Of a stretch of 36,960 nt of DNA, positions 1 to 8,049 are shown in pieces. The position numbers were made by a program, and so were the translations under genes. The notes under the pieces are model-generated. The model saw only the letters and a program-made list of their open reading frames with translations, was not told the origin of the DNA and made no database searches. How positions within the stretch are numbered: the stretch's first letter is position 1; each line of letters begins with the position of its first letter. This DNA is from Bacteroidia bacterium (GTDB lineage Bacteria; Bacteroidota; Bacteroidia; J057), in the NCBI GenBank assembly GCA_030430575.1, contig JAUIKF010000071.1:1-36960 (forward strand). Direction: 5' to 3'.

Positions 1-2
1 TC

Positions 3-119
3 GTAACCGCCAGAATGCAAGGGTATACCGCTTTCCAAGCACTCAATGAGCTTTTTCTAAACCCAGATCAGATTAAAGACAGGCTCATATTGGGGCCAAG
101 TCAAGTGAGGGCTGAATAG
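3..119 (+). CDS. C-terminal end of an unidentified protein (cut by window edge)
   Basis: An open frame enters from the left edge and stops at TAG 117-119, giving 38 residues that end in RLILGPSQVRAE. The composition looks like real protein: no low complexity, and an amphipathic helix (TAFQALNELF) followed by a strand. The ending loosely recalls the last strand of LacI/GntR-type regulators with periplasmic-binding-like domains, which often end in a L-P-x-x-L-x-x-R pattern, but that is only a resemblance. It converges with the - strand haloperoxidase gene at 194-2380. The product cannot be named from this fragment. Confidence 0.4.
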   Translation, partial: VTARMQGYTAFQALNELFLNPDQIKDRLILGPSQVRAE

Positions 120-150
120 TTACGATAGCTGAAAAAGTATCTTACTTTTA

Positions 151-180
151 TCTCCACAGTTTAAAGTTGAAAGAACACTA
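151..180 (-). repeat. Solitary end of the MITE-like element seen at 11146-11340
   Basis: Bases 167-180 are identical to the 14-bp right terminal inverted repeat of the element at 11146-11340 (TTGAAAGAACACTA). The 16 bases before it, including CTCCACA, also match at most positions: 25 of 30 overall by eye. The similarity stops left of about 151, and no opposite terminus is visible between here and base 1. This is therefore an isolated end or an eroded copy. It lies between the stop codons of two convergent genes. Confidence 0.6.
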
Positions 181-193
181 GAACTTAAGCCCT

Positions 194-2380
194 TTATTCC
201 ACTACCAGTTTTTGCGTCTCCATCCACTCACCTGCCGTAAGTCTCACAGCATACACCCCAGGATTCAGTCCTTCGGGATAAAGCTGCACATAGATAAAAT
301 CTTGTTGCATTTCCCTTACCTGATCCAATACTTTTTTCCCCGTCAGATCGAATATTTCGACCCTGACTGTAGGACTTGTCCGTTCGGCTACGATGGCAAG
401 CCGCTCGCCACTACGAACGGGATTGGGATAGACTTTGAAAGCAGGGATTCTACTATCCGAAGCCACCTTATTGCCGAAGTATTGTTCGGCCAGATCAAAG
501 GCATCATTGCCAATTTTTTCGCCAATCAATCTGCCAGGAATATCATCTACTGGGGGATGAATCCCACCCCAAATCCGTGAAAGGCTCGTCTGGTCCGAGG
601 CATCTCTATAGGTTGCCCATTGAAGGGTTACATCCACACTAGGGCCCTCTTCAAACACCAGAAACTCGTTTCGTTTAGCTACAAACTCACCCATACCTCC
701 CGGAAAAAAGGCATCTCCAGTCAGCCGAGTCATCACCTCAGCGGCAGCCCTCGAAAAGGTCGAATGCCCAGAGATATACCCCGCAAAAGGAGGCGTCACA
801 AACGTAGGACGCTGGTATGGCCACCATCTCTCTGCTAGCACCCATCCTACGCCGGCTACATCTGTGGCAGGATCAGAGATTTGGGTAGGGCCCAACCAAG
901 CCTTTAGCTTTATTTTGCCTAAATTTTCCTGAGAAAACCCAACCAAAGGATCTGCACCACGCACCAATTCGATCAAGCCATTGTGAAGAGGAATACCGAG
1001 CGGCGAATAGTTTGGGAAGTCAGGCTCTGTACTTTGCCCTTGGTCAGCCATCCAGCGGATAGCAGAAACGGGGCGGAGGTAGTCGTAATAGCCCTTGATG
1101 CCCCAAGCCGTGACGGCTGCGTCATGCATCGCACCGCCTAGGGTGAAATAAGCTTTCACATCCCATTCGAGCTCGTCGATGATCGGCCCTTCCCCTTTGA
1201 ATTTACGCTCAAATAAAGGATGATCATTTACATAATTGAGAATGGTATACCAGTGGCCTGGCGGCGTCTCAGAGTCTGGTCCATCCGCCCAAAACTCCGC
1301 CAAAACCCGAGCATAATCGCCACGAGGCACGATATTCGGTTCATAAGGCTGGCCTGTATGGGGATTGACTGCATGTCCAGGACTAGGGTCACCGCCGTCG
1401 ACTTCATTATAGAAATTGCGCAGTCCTTCCAGGGTAGTTGGGTAATCCTGAATATTGCCAATGGAAGCAGGGGAAATGTCCCACATCACACCATCAGATG
1501 GATCGAGGTGGGCGGACCATTTCGAGACCAGAGAGAAGCCCCATTTGTATTCATCCGTGGTGCCGCCAGCATTTAGGGTGTCCAAATATGTAGGGGCACC
1601 AGGATCGTGGTATACCTGATAGCGAAAGCCATCACGGATGTAGGTCGTTTTGTTGCTTTGTTTCAAGGCAAAAGGGGCTACCTGTCCCCATTCGGGGCTG
1701 AGGAAGGGAATATCTCCAGAACCAACCTGCACACCTCCTTGCCCGACAAAGACCAGAAAATTGAGCGGCTGCCAGCGATTAGGGTCTATTAAATCGGGAT
1801 TTCCTATCAACCGAGGAGAAAGGCTAGGGTTAGCGGGTTTATAATATTCATTGGTATACAGGTTCTGTTCATTGGCGCCATCATTTAGCCCAAATTCCAA
1901 AATGGCTGCGCCGACATAATTGCCCAAGGCAGCGGGATTTCCACTGGCATAATCTGTGGAAGAAAAATTGGGATCATACCCCAAGTGGGTCATGAGGGAA
2001 TCGCACCGAAGGCGAGTCTTCCTTCGATTGGGTGAATTGCTAAATCGCTCGACGATGATCTTGCTGAGCGCATAACAGATGGCTTCTTCCCGCGCAGATT
2101 TGACATCCGCAGGTTTGGGGACTCCCTCAAAGGGCAGGTAATATCCCGAAACGAAATTCCCCAGGAAAAATGGAGCTGCGACTGAGTCGTATGCTGCCCA
2201 GCAATCGTACATGGCTGCAGACGTGTGAAATAGGTTGCGGGCGTGCACCGTAGGTCGTGCAAAGTCTTCTCTGATCGCGTCCAGCAGGATCTCATTCCAC
2301 TGACGGGCGACGGAGTGCTGGGCTTGGGTGAGGGGAACAAAAAGGAGGAGGGTTAGGATGAAAAGGATCGGCTTTTTCAT
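194..2380 (-). CDS. Secreted vanadium-dependent haloperoxidase / PAP2-type phosphatase with T9SS sorting domain
   Basis: The 728-residue protein starts with a signal peptide (MKKPILFILTLLLFVPLTQAQ). The central alpha-helical region carries the three motif blocks of the vanadium haloperoxidase/PAP2 acid phosphatase superfamily: RPVSAIR at residues 436-442, GYISGHS at 534-540 with the acid-base His, and SRIWGGIHPP at 601-610 with the His that would bind vanadate or phosphate. Family members either oxidise halides with hydrogen peroxide or remove phosphate. The sequence alone does not settle which applies here. Residues about 645-728 form a typical type IX sorting domain (VYPNPV near the start, PGVYAVRL near the end), so the protein should cross the outer membrane and be surface-attached or released. 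It is a single gene with no obvious operon partner. Confidence 0.85.
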   Translation of the reverse strand: MKKPILFILTLLLFVPLTQAQHSVARQWNEILLDAIREDFARPTVHARNLFHTSAAMYDCWAAYDSVAAPFFLGNFVSGYYLPFEGVPKPADVKSAREEAICYALSKIIVERFSNSPNRRKTRLRCDSLMTHLGYDPNFSSTDYASGNPAALGNYVGAAILEFGLNDGANEQNLYTNEYYKPANPSLSPRLIGNPDLIDPNRWQPLNFLVFVGQGGVQVGSGDIPFLSPEWGQVAPFALKQSNKTTYIRDGFRYQVYHDPGAPTYLDTLNAGGTTDEYKWGFSLVSKWSAHLDPSDGVMWDISPASIGNIQDYPTTLEGLRNFYNEVDGGDPSPGHAVNPHTGQPYEPNIVPRGDYARVLAEFWADGPDSETPPGHWYTILNYVNDHPLFERKFKGEGPIIDELEWDVKAYFTLGGAMHDAAVTAWGIKGYYDYLRPVSAIRWMADQGQSTEPDFPNYSPLGIPLHNGLIELVRGADPLVGFSQENLGKIKLKAWLGPTQISDPATDVAGVGWVLAERWWPYQRPTFVTPPFAGYISGHSTFSRAAAEVMTRLTGDAFFPGGMGEFVAKRNEFLVFEEGPSVDVTLQWATYRDASDQTSLSRIWGGIHPPVDDIPGRLIGEKIGNDAFDLAEQYFGNKVASDSRIPAFKVYPNPVRSGERLAIVAERTSPTVRVEIFDLTGKKVLDQVREMQQDFIYVQLYPEGLNPGVYAVRLTAGEWMETQKLVVE

Positions 2381-2448
2381 GATAAATAAGCGGGTTGATT
2401 AACTGGATTTGCCTGGTTTTCTGGAAAGACAAGATAAGGATAATTGAC

Positions 2449-2456
2449 TAAATTTG
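2449..2456 (+). promoter_or_regulatory. Candidate Bacteroidota -7 element (TAAATTTG)
   Basis: This octamer fits the Bacteroidota consensus TAnnTTTG exactly and lies 36 bases upstream of the ATG of the CxxC protein gene. No TTTG is found at the usual spacing upstream, so only half of the promoter is supported. Confidence 0.35.
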
Positions 2457-2491
2457 TGTGATTTTCAAGAGAGGTATGATAAAAAAATGGA

Positions 2492-2794
2492 ATGATGGAA
2501 ACAGAATATATATGTAGGGTATGTGGGTTTGAATATGACACGCCTACCTGGGAGGAAGGGGAAGCAAGTGGCGATATTTGCCTCTGTTGTGGGGTATTAT
2601 TTGGCTATGAAGATGGGATATTGAAGGCAATTTTAGCTTTCAGAAAAGAATGGATTATTGAGAAGCATGCGAAATTCGATTCCCCTAAATATATGCCTGA
2701 GAATTGGGACCTTTGTGCGCAGATCAAGAAGATTCCAGAAGAATGGCGTGGCGATGGGAGGCTTCTCGAAAAAATATGTCCATCAAATGGCTAA
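2492..2794 (+). CDS. Small CPCC-type zinc-binding protein
   Basis: This 100-residue protein has two cysteine knuckles, CRVC at residues 8-11 and CLCCG at 30-34, separated by an acidic stretch and followed by LFGYED. That arrangement (C-x-V-C-G, then C-x-C-C-G-x-x-F-G-Y) matches the small cysteine-rich CPCC family found in many bacteria, which probably binds one zinc ion and has no settled function. The rest is charged and tryptophan-rich (WDLCAQIKKIPEEW), with no signal peptide or membrane segment. Two ATG codons in a row open the frame, and either could be used. It stands alone on the + strand between two - strand genes. Confidence 0.7.
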   Translation: MMETEYICRVCGFEYDTPTWEEGEASGDICLCCGVLFGYEDGILKAILAFRKEWIIEKHAKFDSPKYMPENWDLCAQIKKIPEEWRGDGRLLEKICPSNG

Positions 2795-2880
2795 TTGGTT
2801 TTCCGAAACCTGTTAATTGTTGAAGTAGGATACTGGGCTATTACTTAGGTGAAATATCCCCACTCGCGTAGCTTGGACAC

Positions 2881-2906
2881 CTAACAGATTGAAGAAAATC
2901 TGTTAG
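2881..2906. terminator. Perfect 10-bp hairpin between convergent genes
   Basis: Arms CTAACAGATT (2881-2890) and AATCTGTTAG (2897-2906) pair perfectly around a 6-base loop. The hairpin lies three bases beyond the stop of the DinB-like gene on the - strand and 87 bases after the stop of the + strand CxxC gene. On the + strand a run of six T follows about 12 bases later, inside the end of the opposite gene. It is probably a shared transcription end, but the spacing to the T run is not ideal. Confidence 0.5.
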
Positions 2907-2909
2907 ATG

Positions 2910-3467
2910 TCAGGGAGTTTTTTCCATCAACGACATCACCTCCTTTGCCTGCTTCAAATGCCGCTGCTCGTGTGCCACGATGATCTCAAAAGCACGTTCT
3001 AACGTGTAAGCGATATGCCGATTGGCGGGGGAAGCAATGACAGCTCCTTTCTCTAAATGAGGCCGACTAGCGGCCATCTTCTCTGCTAATATTTCTTGAT
3101 GCGCAGCAAATTGTGTCAAAATGTCTTCGGGAATCTCACTAGCATTAGGCTCCCAGATGGGGATGGTTTTGGTCTTTTTAGCGGTTTCGGGCAAAACAGA
3201 GGTTAGAATAAAATTGCCCAACATCTTAGTCATAAACCCAAAACGCCCTATAAATGGTCCTTTATAGGTGCCTTTGTCCAAACGCTCCAAAATAGGAAAG
3301 TAGGTCTGATTGATGATGATCAGATGCTCCACATGCTGTCCAATACTCCATGTTTTGGCATTGGGCTTCCAATTCAGCTCGGCAGCCGAGAGATGAGTAA
3401 AGGCTTCTGTAAAGCCCTCCGTGGTTTTTTGGAGATGGTCTTGCCAGAGGGAGATCGCTTCAATCAT
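2910..3467 (-). CDS. DinB-like (DinB_2) four-helix protein
   Basis: The start is taken at the ATG at 3465-3467, giving 185 residues that begin MIEAISLWQDHL. The frame stays open further upstream, but that part is coded by a low-complexity intergenic repeat. The protein fits the DinB/YfiT-type four-helix bundle: a helix with WSIGQHVEHL (His45, His48) and a late helix AHEQRHLKQ (His166, His170). His48, His166 and His170 would form the usual three-histidine metal site. Members of this superfamily include thiol transferases and many proteins of unknown role, so no substrate can be given. It follows the DUF389 gene on the same strand with an 83-base gap filled by a repeat. Confidence 0.75.
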   Translation of the reverse strand: MIEAISLWQDHLQKTTEGFTEAFTHLSAAELNWKPNAKTWSIGQHVEHLIIINQTYFPILERLDKGTYKGPFIGRFGFMTKMLGNFILTSVLPETAKKTKTIPIWEPNASEIPEDILTQFAAHQEILAEKMAASRPHLEKGAVIASPANRHIAYTLERAFEIIVAHEQRHLKQAKEVMSLMEKTP

Positions 3468-3476
3468 AAAAATTGT

Positions 3477-3548
3477 GTCTAAATGTCTGATTGTCCGAAT
3501 GTCTGATTGCTTAGCCCTACGTTCAGACACTCAGCCTATCAGACTGTG
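3477..3548. repeat. Word-like palindromic repeat, CAGACATTCGGACA family (copy A)
   Basis: The whole spacer between the stop of the DUF389 gene and the start of the DinB-like gene is made of variants of GTCTGA / TCAGAC and TGTCCGAAT. Left and right parts are complementary in several places. The 15-mer TGTCCGAATGTCTGA (3492-3506) recurs, reversed, at 32892-32906. CGGACAATCAGAC on the - strand recurs at 16071-16083. Confidence 0.75.
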
Positions 3549-3550
3549 CC

Positions 3551-4924
3551 TTAATACTCCGTCACCTTGATCGTATCCAATTCAAGCCTAACACGCAGAA
3601 ACGCACCTATTTGTTGAGCATTGCGGTTGCGGGTCGTGCGGGTCAGTTGGCCGCGTTTCCACTTCAAGAGGCACATAGGCAAGGTATCTTGCTGTTCAAA
3701 ATTGGTCTCAAAAGCCATCGAGAAAGAGAGGGTTTCCAATTGGGGATAGAGCACTTTCAGCTCTTTCTGGACACGCGCTATCCCAAAGGCATTCGCCTTT
3801 AAGCTATCAAATTGGGACGCCATATATTGCAATTGCTGGTCTTTTTCATCGATCTCCTGGTTTTTCACGCTCATCACCTGAACGACCTGCTTCTGAAGCC
3901 TAGATTCAAAGACATTGGTCACTTGATCAAAGTCTACATTCTCAGCATTGAGTTGGACTAATTGCAAGATGCTTGGACGGATCTTCATGAATTCTTGAGC
4001 AAGCATGGCTTGCTCTGCTGAGTCTATATACGTCCGACCATCAATAACGACCCTTAAGGTATCTGGATCCCCATCCAGAATCTTATAATCGAGCGCTTGG
4101 TGTTCATTGTCGTTGATACGCGTTTGGATAAATTCATTTACATCTCTGTTGAATCGAATATCATGGATCACCTCATAGAATAGAATTCCGCTCGGAACGA
4201 TCAGCAAAAGCACAAAAACGGTCATCCAAGTGGTCATCTTTTTCTTAGCAGCAGCATCGATAAAGTCTTTGTAAGGGAAGTTCAAGAACCTGACAATGAG
4301 ATATGTCGAAAGGGTAATAAAGGCAGCGTTGAGGAAAAACAGGTAAAAAGCACCCAGGAAAATATCCCACTCACCTGTGCGAAAAAGGTAAACAAGGCCA
4401 TACCCTGTCACACAGAGTGGTGGCATCAAGGCGGTTGCAATCGCCACACCTGGAATGGCATTGGTCTTTTCTTTTCTGGAACCAGAAACAATGCCTGCTA
4501 CTCCCCCAAAAAAAGCAATCCCGACATCCAACAAGGTAGGTTGTGTCCTCGCGAGAATCTGCTCCGTCGGCGTGCCCAACGGCGTAATCAGAAAGTACAA
4601 AGTACTCATCACGATAGAGGCGACGACGGCTACTGAGAGGTTCTCTAGGGAGTTGATCAAGGTTGTACGATCATTGATCCCTATGGACAGTCCCACGCCC
4701 AGAATCGGCGACATCAGCGGCGAAATCAACATGGCACCAATAATGACTGCCTGAGAATTGGTGTCCAAGCCAATCGATGCGATGACTGCCGCCGCCGCCA
4801 AAATCCACACATTATAGCCTTTGATGCCAATGTTGTTGCGGATAGAATCGATCGTTCCCCGTACGTCTGTGCCTTCGCGTAGGTCGATGGCATGTAGGAC
4901 AAAATCTGTGACTTTTTTTCGCAT
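3551..4924 (-). CDS. DUF389 family membrane protein
   Basis: The protein has 457 residues. The first half is strongly hydrophobic with about six membrane segments and contains the DUF389 hallmark region (SQAVIIGAMLISPLMSPILGVGLSIG in pieces, then a second block GIVSGSRKEKTNAIPGVAIATALMPPL). The second half, after the last membrane segment near FVLLLIVPSGILFYEVI, is soluble. It includes a likely coiled coil (NQEIDEKDQQLQYMASQFDSL) and a basic C-terminal domain. DUF389 proteins are widespread and have no established transport substrate. Upstream it is separated from lpdA by a 238-bp palindromic array, so co-transcription with lpdA is doubtful. Confidence 0.85.
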   Translation of the reverse strand: MRKKVTDFVLHAIDLREGTDVRGTIDSIRNNIGIKGYNVWILAAAAVIASIGLDTNSQAVIIGAMLISPLMSPILGVGLSIGINDRTTLINSLENLSVAVVASIVMSTLYFLITPLGTPTEQILARTQPTLLDVGIAFFGGVAGIVSGSRKEKTNAIPGVAIATALMPPLCVTGYGLVYLFRTGEWDIFLGAFYLFFLNAAFITLSTYLIVRFLNFPYKDFIDAAAKKKMTTWMTVFVLLLIVPSGILFYEVIHDIRFNRDVNEFIQTRINDNEHQALDYKILDGDPDTLRVVIDGRTYIDSAEQAMLAQEFMKIRPSILQLVQLNAENVDFDQVTNVFESRLQKQVVQVMSVKNQEIDEKDQQLQYMASQFDSLKANAFGIARVQKELKVLYPQLETLSFSMAFETNFEQQDTLPMCLLKWKRGQLTRTTRNRNAQQIGAFLRVRLELDTIKVTEY

Positions 4925-4938
4925 AAGAATGAAGGTTA

Positions 4939-5176
4939 AGAGACCGCTCCCTGCGGTCGCTGCGAGACCGTTCGCTAGCGCTCACTGCGAGATCGTTCGT
5001 CGCTTTGCTCCTCACTGCGAGACCGCTCGGCTCGAAGACTCACCTCGCTACGAGACTAAGAAAAGTCTTGCCTTTGTCTCACAGCGAGTCTTCGAGCGGT
5101 CTCACAGTGAGGCCCTCCAGGCCGAACGATCTCGCCTCTCGCAGCGAGGGCCGTCTTCGGCCCGAGCGGTCTCACA
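4939..5176. repeat. Large GC-rich palindromic array between DUF389 and lpdA
   Basis: This region is built from CTCACTGCGAGACCGCTCGG-like units. At least three occur as direct repeats on the left (4960-5031), and their inverted counterparts lie on the right (5078-5172). The core is an imperfect palindrome centred near 5062: 5010-5056 pairs with 5077-5112 through blocks such as GAGACCGCTCG / CGAGCGGTCTC and CGAAGACTC / GAGTCTTCG. It touches the stop codon of lpdA (5172-5174) and ends 14 bases before the DUF389 start codon. It is much more GC-rich than its flanks. Open frames across it are by-products of the repeat. Confidence 0.85.
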
Positions 5177-6581
5177 GATGGATTATTCTATTCGCCGTAG
5201 CGCCCATGGCGGCTTCCTTGACACTCTCCGAAAAGGTCGGATGTGGGTGAGAGAAGATCGCCAAGTCTTCTGCCGAGGCCCTGAATTCCAGGCCGATCAC
5301 CCCTTCCATGATCATATCTGCTGCCCTGGGGCCGATGATGTGCATGCCCAAAAGTTCATCTGTTTCTTTGTGGGAAAGGATTTTCACAAAACCATCAGTG
5401 TCCATGCTGGCGCGTGCGCGGCCTGAAGCTTTGAAGGGAAATTGTCCCGTTTTGTAAGGAACCTTGTCCACTTTGAGTTCGTCTTCGGTGAAGCCTACGC
5501 CTGCTACTTCTGGCCAGGTATAGACCACACCTGGGATCGCGCGGTAGTTGATATGAGGATGTTGTCCTGCCATTTTTTCTGCGACAAATACCCCTTCTTC
5601 AGAAGCCTTATGGGCCAACATCGCTCCGCGTATTACGTCACCTAGCGCGTAGACGCCCGGTACACTCGTCTCCAAATTTTCATTGACGGGGATTCTCCCA
5701 CGATCCAATTCGATGCCCAGGTTTTCGAGGCCTAGGCCATCTGTGTAAGGTCTGCGGCCTACGGCCATCAGGCAGAGGTCTCCCTGGAAGGAAACGGCTT
5801 CGCCTTTCTTGTTCTCAGCGGAGATCGTGACTTTGCCCCGACTCACCTTGGCACCTGTCACCTTGGTATTGAAATGGGCTGTATAGTCCATGGTCTTTTT
5901 GAGGACCTTGTTCAGCTCCCTTCCGAGTGAGCTGTCCATGCCTGCTATCAAACTGCCGGCATATTCCAATACCGTGATTTTGGTCCCCAATCGTCCAAAT
6001 ACAGAGGCCATTTCCACGCCTATCACACCTCCACCAATCACAATCATGTGTTTGGGAAGTTTGGTGAGTTCCAATGCCTCGGTGGAGGTGATGATTTTCT
6101 TTTTATCGATCTCAATGCCTGGAAGGCTTGACGGCTTAGAACCTGTAGCGATCAACACTTTTTCAGAGGTAATGGTCTCTGTTGTACCATCGTCTTTTTT
6201 TATCGAAATCGTGTTTTTATCAACAAAAGAACCATGGCCGTGAAAAGTGGTGATCTTGTTTTTGCGCATCAAGAACTTGATGCCTTCGGTGGTTTGGGTG
6301 ACAACTTCGCCTTTACGCTTGATCATCTGGGGTAGGTCTAGTGTGATGTCACCTACTTTGATGCCGTGCTCAGCAAACTTATGATGGGCTGCATGGAAGT
6401 GTTCAGAGGAGTCAAGCAAAGCTTTTGAGGGGATACAGCCTACATTGAGGCAAGTGCCGCCGAGCGAAGCGTAACGTTCAATAATGGCTGTTTTCATGCC
6501 AAGCTGGGCACAGCGGATCGCGGCGACATAGCCGCCTGGGCCTGATCCGATTACCGTAACGTCAAATTGGTTTGAGGACAT
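5172..6581 (-). CDS. lpdA: Dihydrolipoyl dehydrogenase (E3)
   Basis: This 469-residue flavoprotein reoxidises the dihydrolipoyl groups of 2-oxoacid dehydrogenase complexes and the glycine cleavage system, passing electrons through FAD to NAD+. It has the N-terminal FAD motif GSGPGG (12-17), the redox-active disulfide in GGTCLNVGCIPSK (Cys44-Cys49), a central NAD fold with GGGVIGVE, and the C-terminal interface motif HPHPTFSE with catalytic His447 and Glu452. The length is normal for the family. It stands alone, with no E1 or E2 gene nearby. A consensus Bacteroidota promoter lies about 105-135 bases upstream, and a palindromic array begins at the stop codon. Confidence 0.97.
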   Translation of the reverse strand: MSSNQFDVTVIGSGPGGYVAAIRCAQLGMKTAIIERYASLGGTCLNVGCIPSKALLDSSEHFHAAHHKFAEHGIKVGDITLDLPQMIKRKGEVVTQTTEGIKFLMRKNKITTFHGHGSFVDKNTISIKKDDGTTETITSEKVLIATGSKPSSLPGIEIDKKKIITSTEALELTKLPKHMIVIGGGVIGVEMASVFGRLGTKITVLEYAGSLIAGMDSSLGRELNKVLKKTMDYTAHFNTKVTGAKVSRGKVTISAENKKGEAVSFQGDLCLMAVGRRPYTDGLGLENLGIELDRGRIPVNENLETSVPGVYALGDVIRGAMLAHKASEEGVFVAEKMAGQHPHINYRAIPGVVYTWPEVAGVGFTEDELKVDKVPYKTGQFPFKASGRARASMDTDGFVKILSHKETDELLGMHIIGPRAADMIMEGVIGLEFRASAEDLAIFSHPHPTFSESVKEAAMGATANRIIHL

Positions 6582-6686
6582 TTAGGGAAATAATTTTGAA
6601 TGAATGAATGACTAATTTTGAATGAAAAAGCCTTATCTCAATTTGATGTTCATTCATCTCTTTTGCTTATCAATAATTTATCACTA

Positions 6687-6717
6687 CAAATTTACCCCCT
6701 CAATCGTGAGAAGCAAA
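6687..6717 (-). promoter_or_regulatory. Bacteroidota primary promoter for lpdA (TTTG-N19-TAAATTTG)
   Basis: Read on the - strand, TTTG (6714-6717) is followed after exactly 19 bases by TAAATTTG (6687-6694). This matches the Bacteroidota housekeeping consensus TTTG-N19-TAnnTTTG in both boxes and in spacing. Transcription would begin near 6680, leaving a leader of about 100 bases before the ATG at 6581. It is the clearest promoter in the window. Its upstream TTTG overlaps the T tract of the terminator at 6715-6750. Confidence 0.75.
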
Positions 6718-6750
6718 AAAAAGCAAAGCGCCACTTTGCAGTAGCGCTTC
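6715..6750 (-). terminator. Likely intrinsic terminator downstream of the 6821-7708 lipoprotein gene
   Basis: On the - strand AAGCGC (6744-6749) pairs with GCGCTT (6726-6731), and a TGC leads into a run of eight T (6722-6715). The stem is short and the loop is 12 bases, but position and T tract fit an intrinsic terminator. It lies about 70 bases beyond the lipoprotein stop codon. Confidence 0.5.
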
Positions 6751-6770
6751 GTTCATGGGGCAACCCTCCC

Positions 6771-6820
6771 CCATTCTATCATTCTATCATCCACTCATTC
6801 TATCATTCTCTTTCTCCCCC
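6771..6820. repeat. Word-like repeat, CATTCTATC family (copy D1)
   Basis: Tandem variants of ATTCTATC, ATCCACTC and ATTCTCT run up to the stop codon of the lipoprotein gene. About 29 consecutive bases, from the first CATTCTATC through CCACTCATTCT, are shared with the array at 30779-30814, which also ends at the stop codon of a - strand gene. Confidence 0.8.
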
Positions 6821-7708
6821 CTACGGATTATCCAAGTCAATCACCTTGCTCTTGCCATTCTTGGTGACAGTGATGATGTTATCACATGTGCCATCGCCAT
6901 AGTCGATCAGTAGTTTGACGCCGTTTCGGTCAATCAGTTTGAGGCCCATGACTGGGATTCGGGTCCCTACAAACTTGCACTTACGCTTGCGGATCAGGGT
7001 AGAGATGATGTTCACTTGAAGGGAATCACTGGCACGCGTAGTATGCTTCAAAGCGCCATCGACATGGAACTCGTCATTTAGTGGATTGGCTGCGCGAATC
7101 CAAGTGGAAGTGCGGGTGTATGCACGTGTCGCGATGGTCCCATCTGGGAAGGTGGCTTTGCCGCCTTGAAGGGTGACCTTCAGGCTGAAAGGCCCTGCCA
7201 GAGTAGATGATACATTAGATGTTTGGCGCGTGCCTTCTACTTGCACGCCATCTACCGCAAAATTGTTAAGGGTTGTCGTAAGGGATGCACCAGGTACATA
7301 TAGGCGTTGGGTGTACACCACGATCACCTGTCCGCTTCGCGTCTTGCCATCGGGGCCTGTACAGCCTGTTCCAAAATCGATCGTGATGGTTTTGGTAGGT
7401 TGATCGTGTGTCACAGTGACGCAAGGCCCTGCCAGACGGAGCGTACTTTCCGAGGTCACATCACGGCTTTCTGGGCTATCATCGGTGATTTCCATGGCTT
7501 CCAAGGTCACTTCCATCGCATCTTCAAATACGATATCAGCGTTTTCTTCCTCCTCGACGAGGACAATTTCTTGCGCGGTGATGTCATCCGTTACCTCACC
7601 AATTACATCATCAGTTTGCTCACATGCAGTGAGGCTCATCATGGCTATGAGGCACAGGGACAGAAAAGTGTGGACATAGCTCGTTTGTGAAAACTTAGGC
7701 ATTTTCAT
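6821..7708 (-). CDS. Hypothetical lipoprotein
   Basis: This 295-residue protein has a lipoprotein signal peptide with lipobox SLTAC (Cys near residue 29). A very acidic spacer (EQTDDVIGEVTDDITAQE, EEEENADIVFED) follows, then a beta-rich domain. Repeated patterns such as TITIDFGTGCTG and KLLIDYGDGTCDN bracket the domain and look related to each other: D-[FY]-G-[TD]-G-[TC]. Similar lipoproteins are common and uncharacterised in Bacteroidota. It should sit in the inner leaflet of the outer membrane or on the surface. A second ATG two codons downstream is an equally possible start. No enzyme motif was recognised. Confidence 0.7.
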   Translation of the reverse strand: MKMPKFSQTSYVHTFLSLCLIAMMSLTACEQTDDVIGEVTDDITAQEIVLVEEEENADIVFEDAMEVTLEAMEITDDSPESRDVTSESTLRLAGPCVTVTHDQPTKTITIDFGTGCTGPDGKTRSGQVIVVYTQRLYVPGASLTTTLNNFAVDGVQVEGTRQTSNVSSTLAGPFSLKVTLQGGKATFPDGTIATRAYTRTSTWIRAANPLNDEFHVDGALKHTTRASDSLQVNIISTLIRKRKCKFVGTRIPVMGLKLIDRNGVKLLIDYGDGTCDNIITVTKNGKSKVIDLDNP

Positions 7709-7818
7709 AATTTCTAGTATTTAGGAAGTTTGTGTTAGTGTATCTTTTTGTGCGATACGTTCCTTTGACTTTACTAGTGAGCAGAGGTTTAATGGGGAGG
7801 AGAAAAATTCAAGTTCAA

Positions 7819-8049
7819 TACAGTGTAAATTAAGTTTCTAGCATAACAGCCCTGCTGTCATTTCGACGAGTCTTCGAGGAGAAATCTAACAGTGTGGTCT
7901 AGAAGCCTGGAAATAACCACTCGAAAGGGTCTGTTAGATTTCTCCCTTCCCTTCGGCAGGCTCAGGGAGAGGTCGAAATGCATGCCCTGAGTATTCCGAA
8001 ATGACAACTGTGTTGTGGGGATGGGGCCAAAAACTTCTGTTACACTGTA
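7819..8049. mobile_element. 231-bp palindromic MITE-like element with direct-repeat flanks
   Basis: Perfect 10-bp terminal inverted repeats, TACAGTGTAA (7819-7828) and TTACACTGTA (8040-8049), enclose a nested palindrome: TCATTTCGACGAG ... GAGAAATCTAACAG (7858-7892) against CTGTTAGATTTCTCCC ... GGTCGAAATG (7931-7980), with a further CCGAAATGAC at 7996-8005. The element is flanked on both sides by the identical 11-mer TTCAAGTTCAA (7808-7818 and 8050-8060), as expected of a target duplication. The flank is itself part of a word repeat. It has no coding capacity. The inner GAGAAATCT/AGATTTCTC with TCGAAATGA type of hairpin is, from memory, widespread in Bacteroidota spacers. Confidence 0.75.

Noticed and set aside
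3468-3530. N-terminal extension MSERRAKQSDIRTIRHLD of the DinB-like protein
   Set aside because: The extension is translated from repeat copy A. The DinB fold begins at the ATG at 3467.
4821-5426. 201-residue open frame on the + strand over the palindromic array
   Set aside because: It is the shadow of lpdA, the array and the DUF389 start. Its composition is repeat-derived (many RSxSE and SHSE phrases) and no homology pattern is visible.
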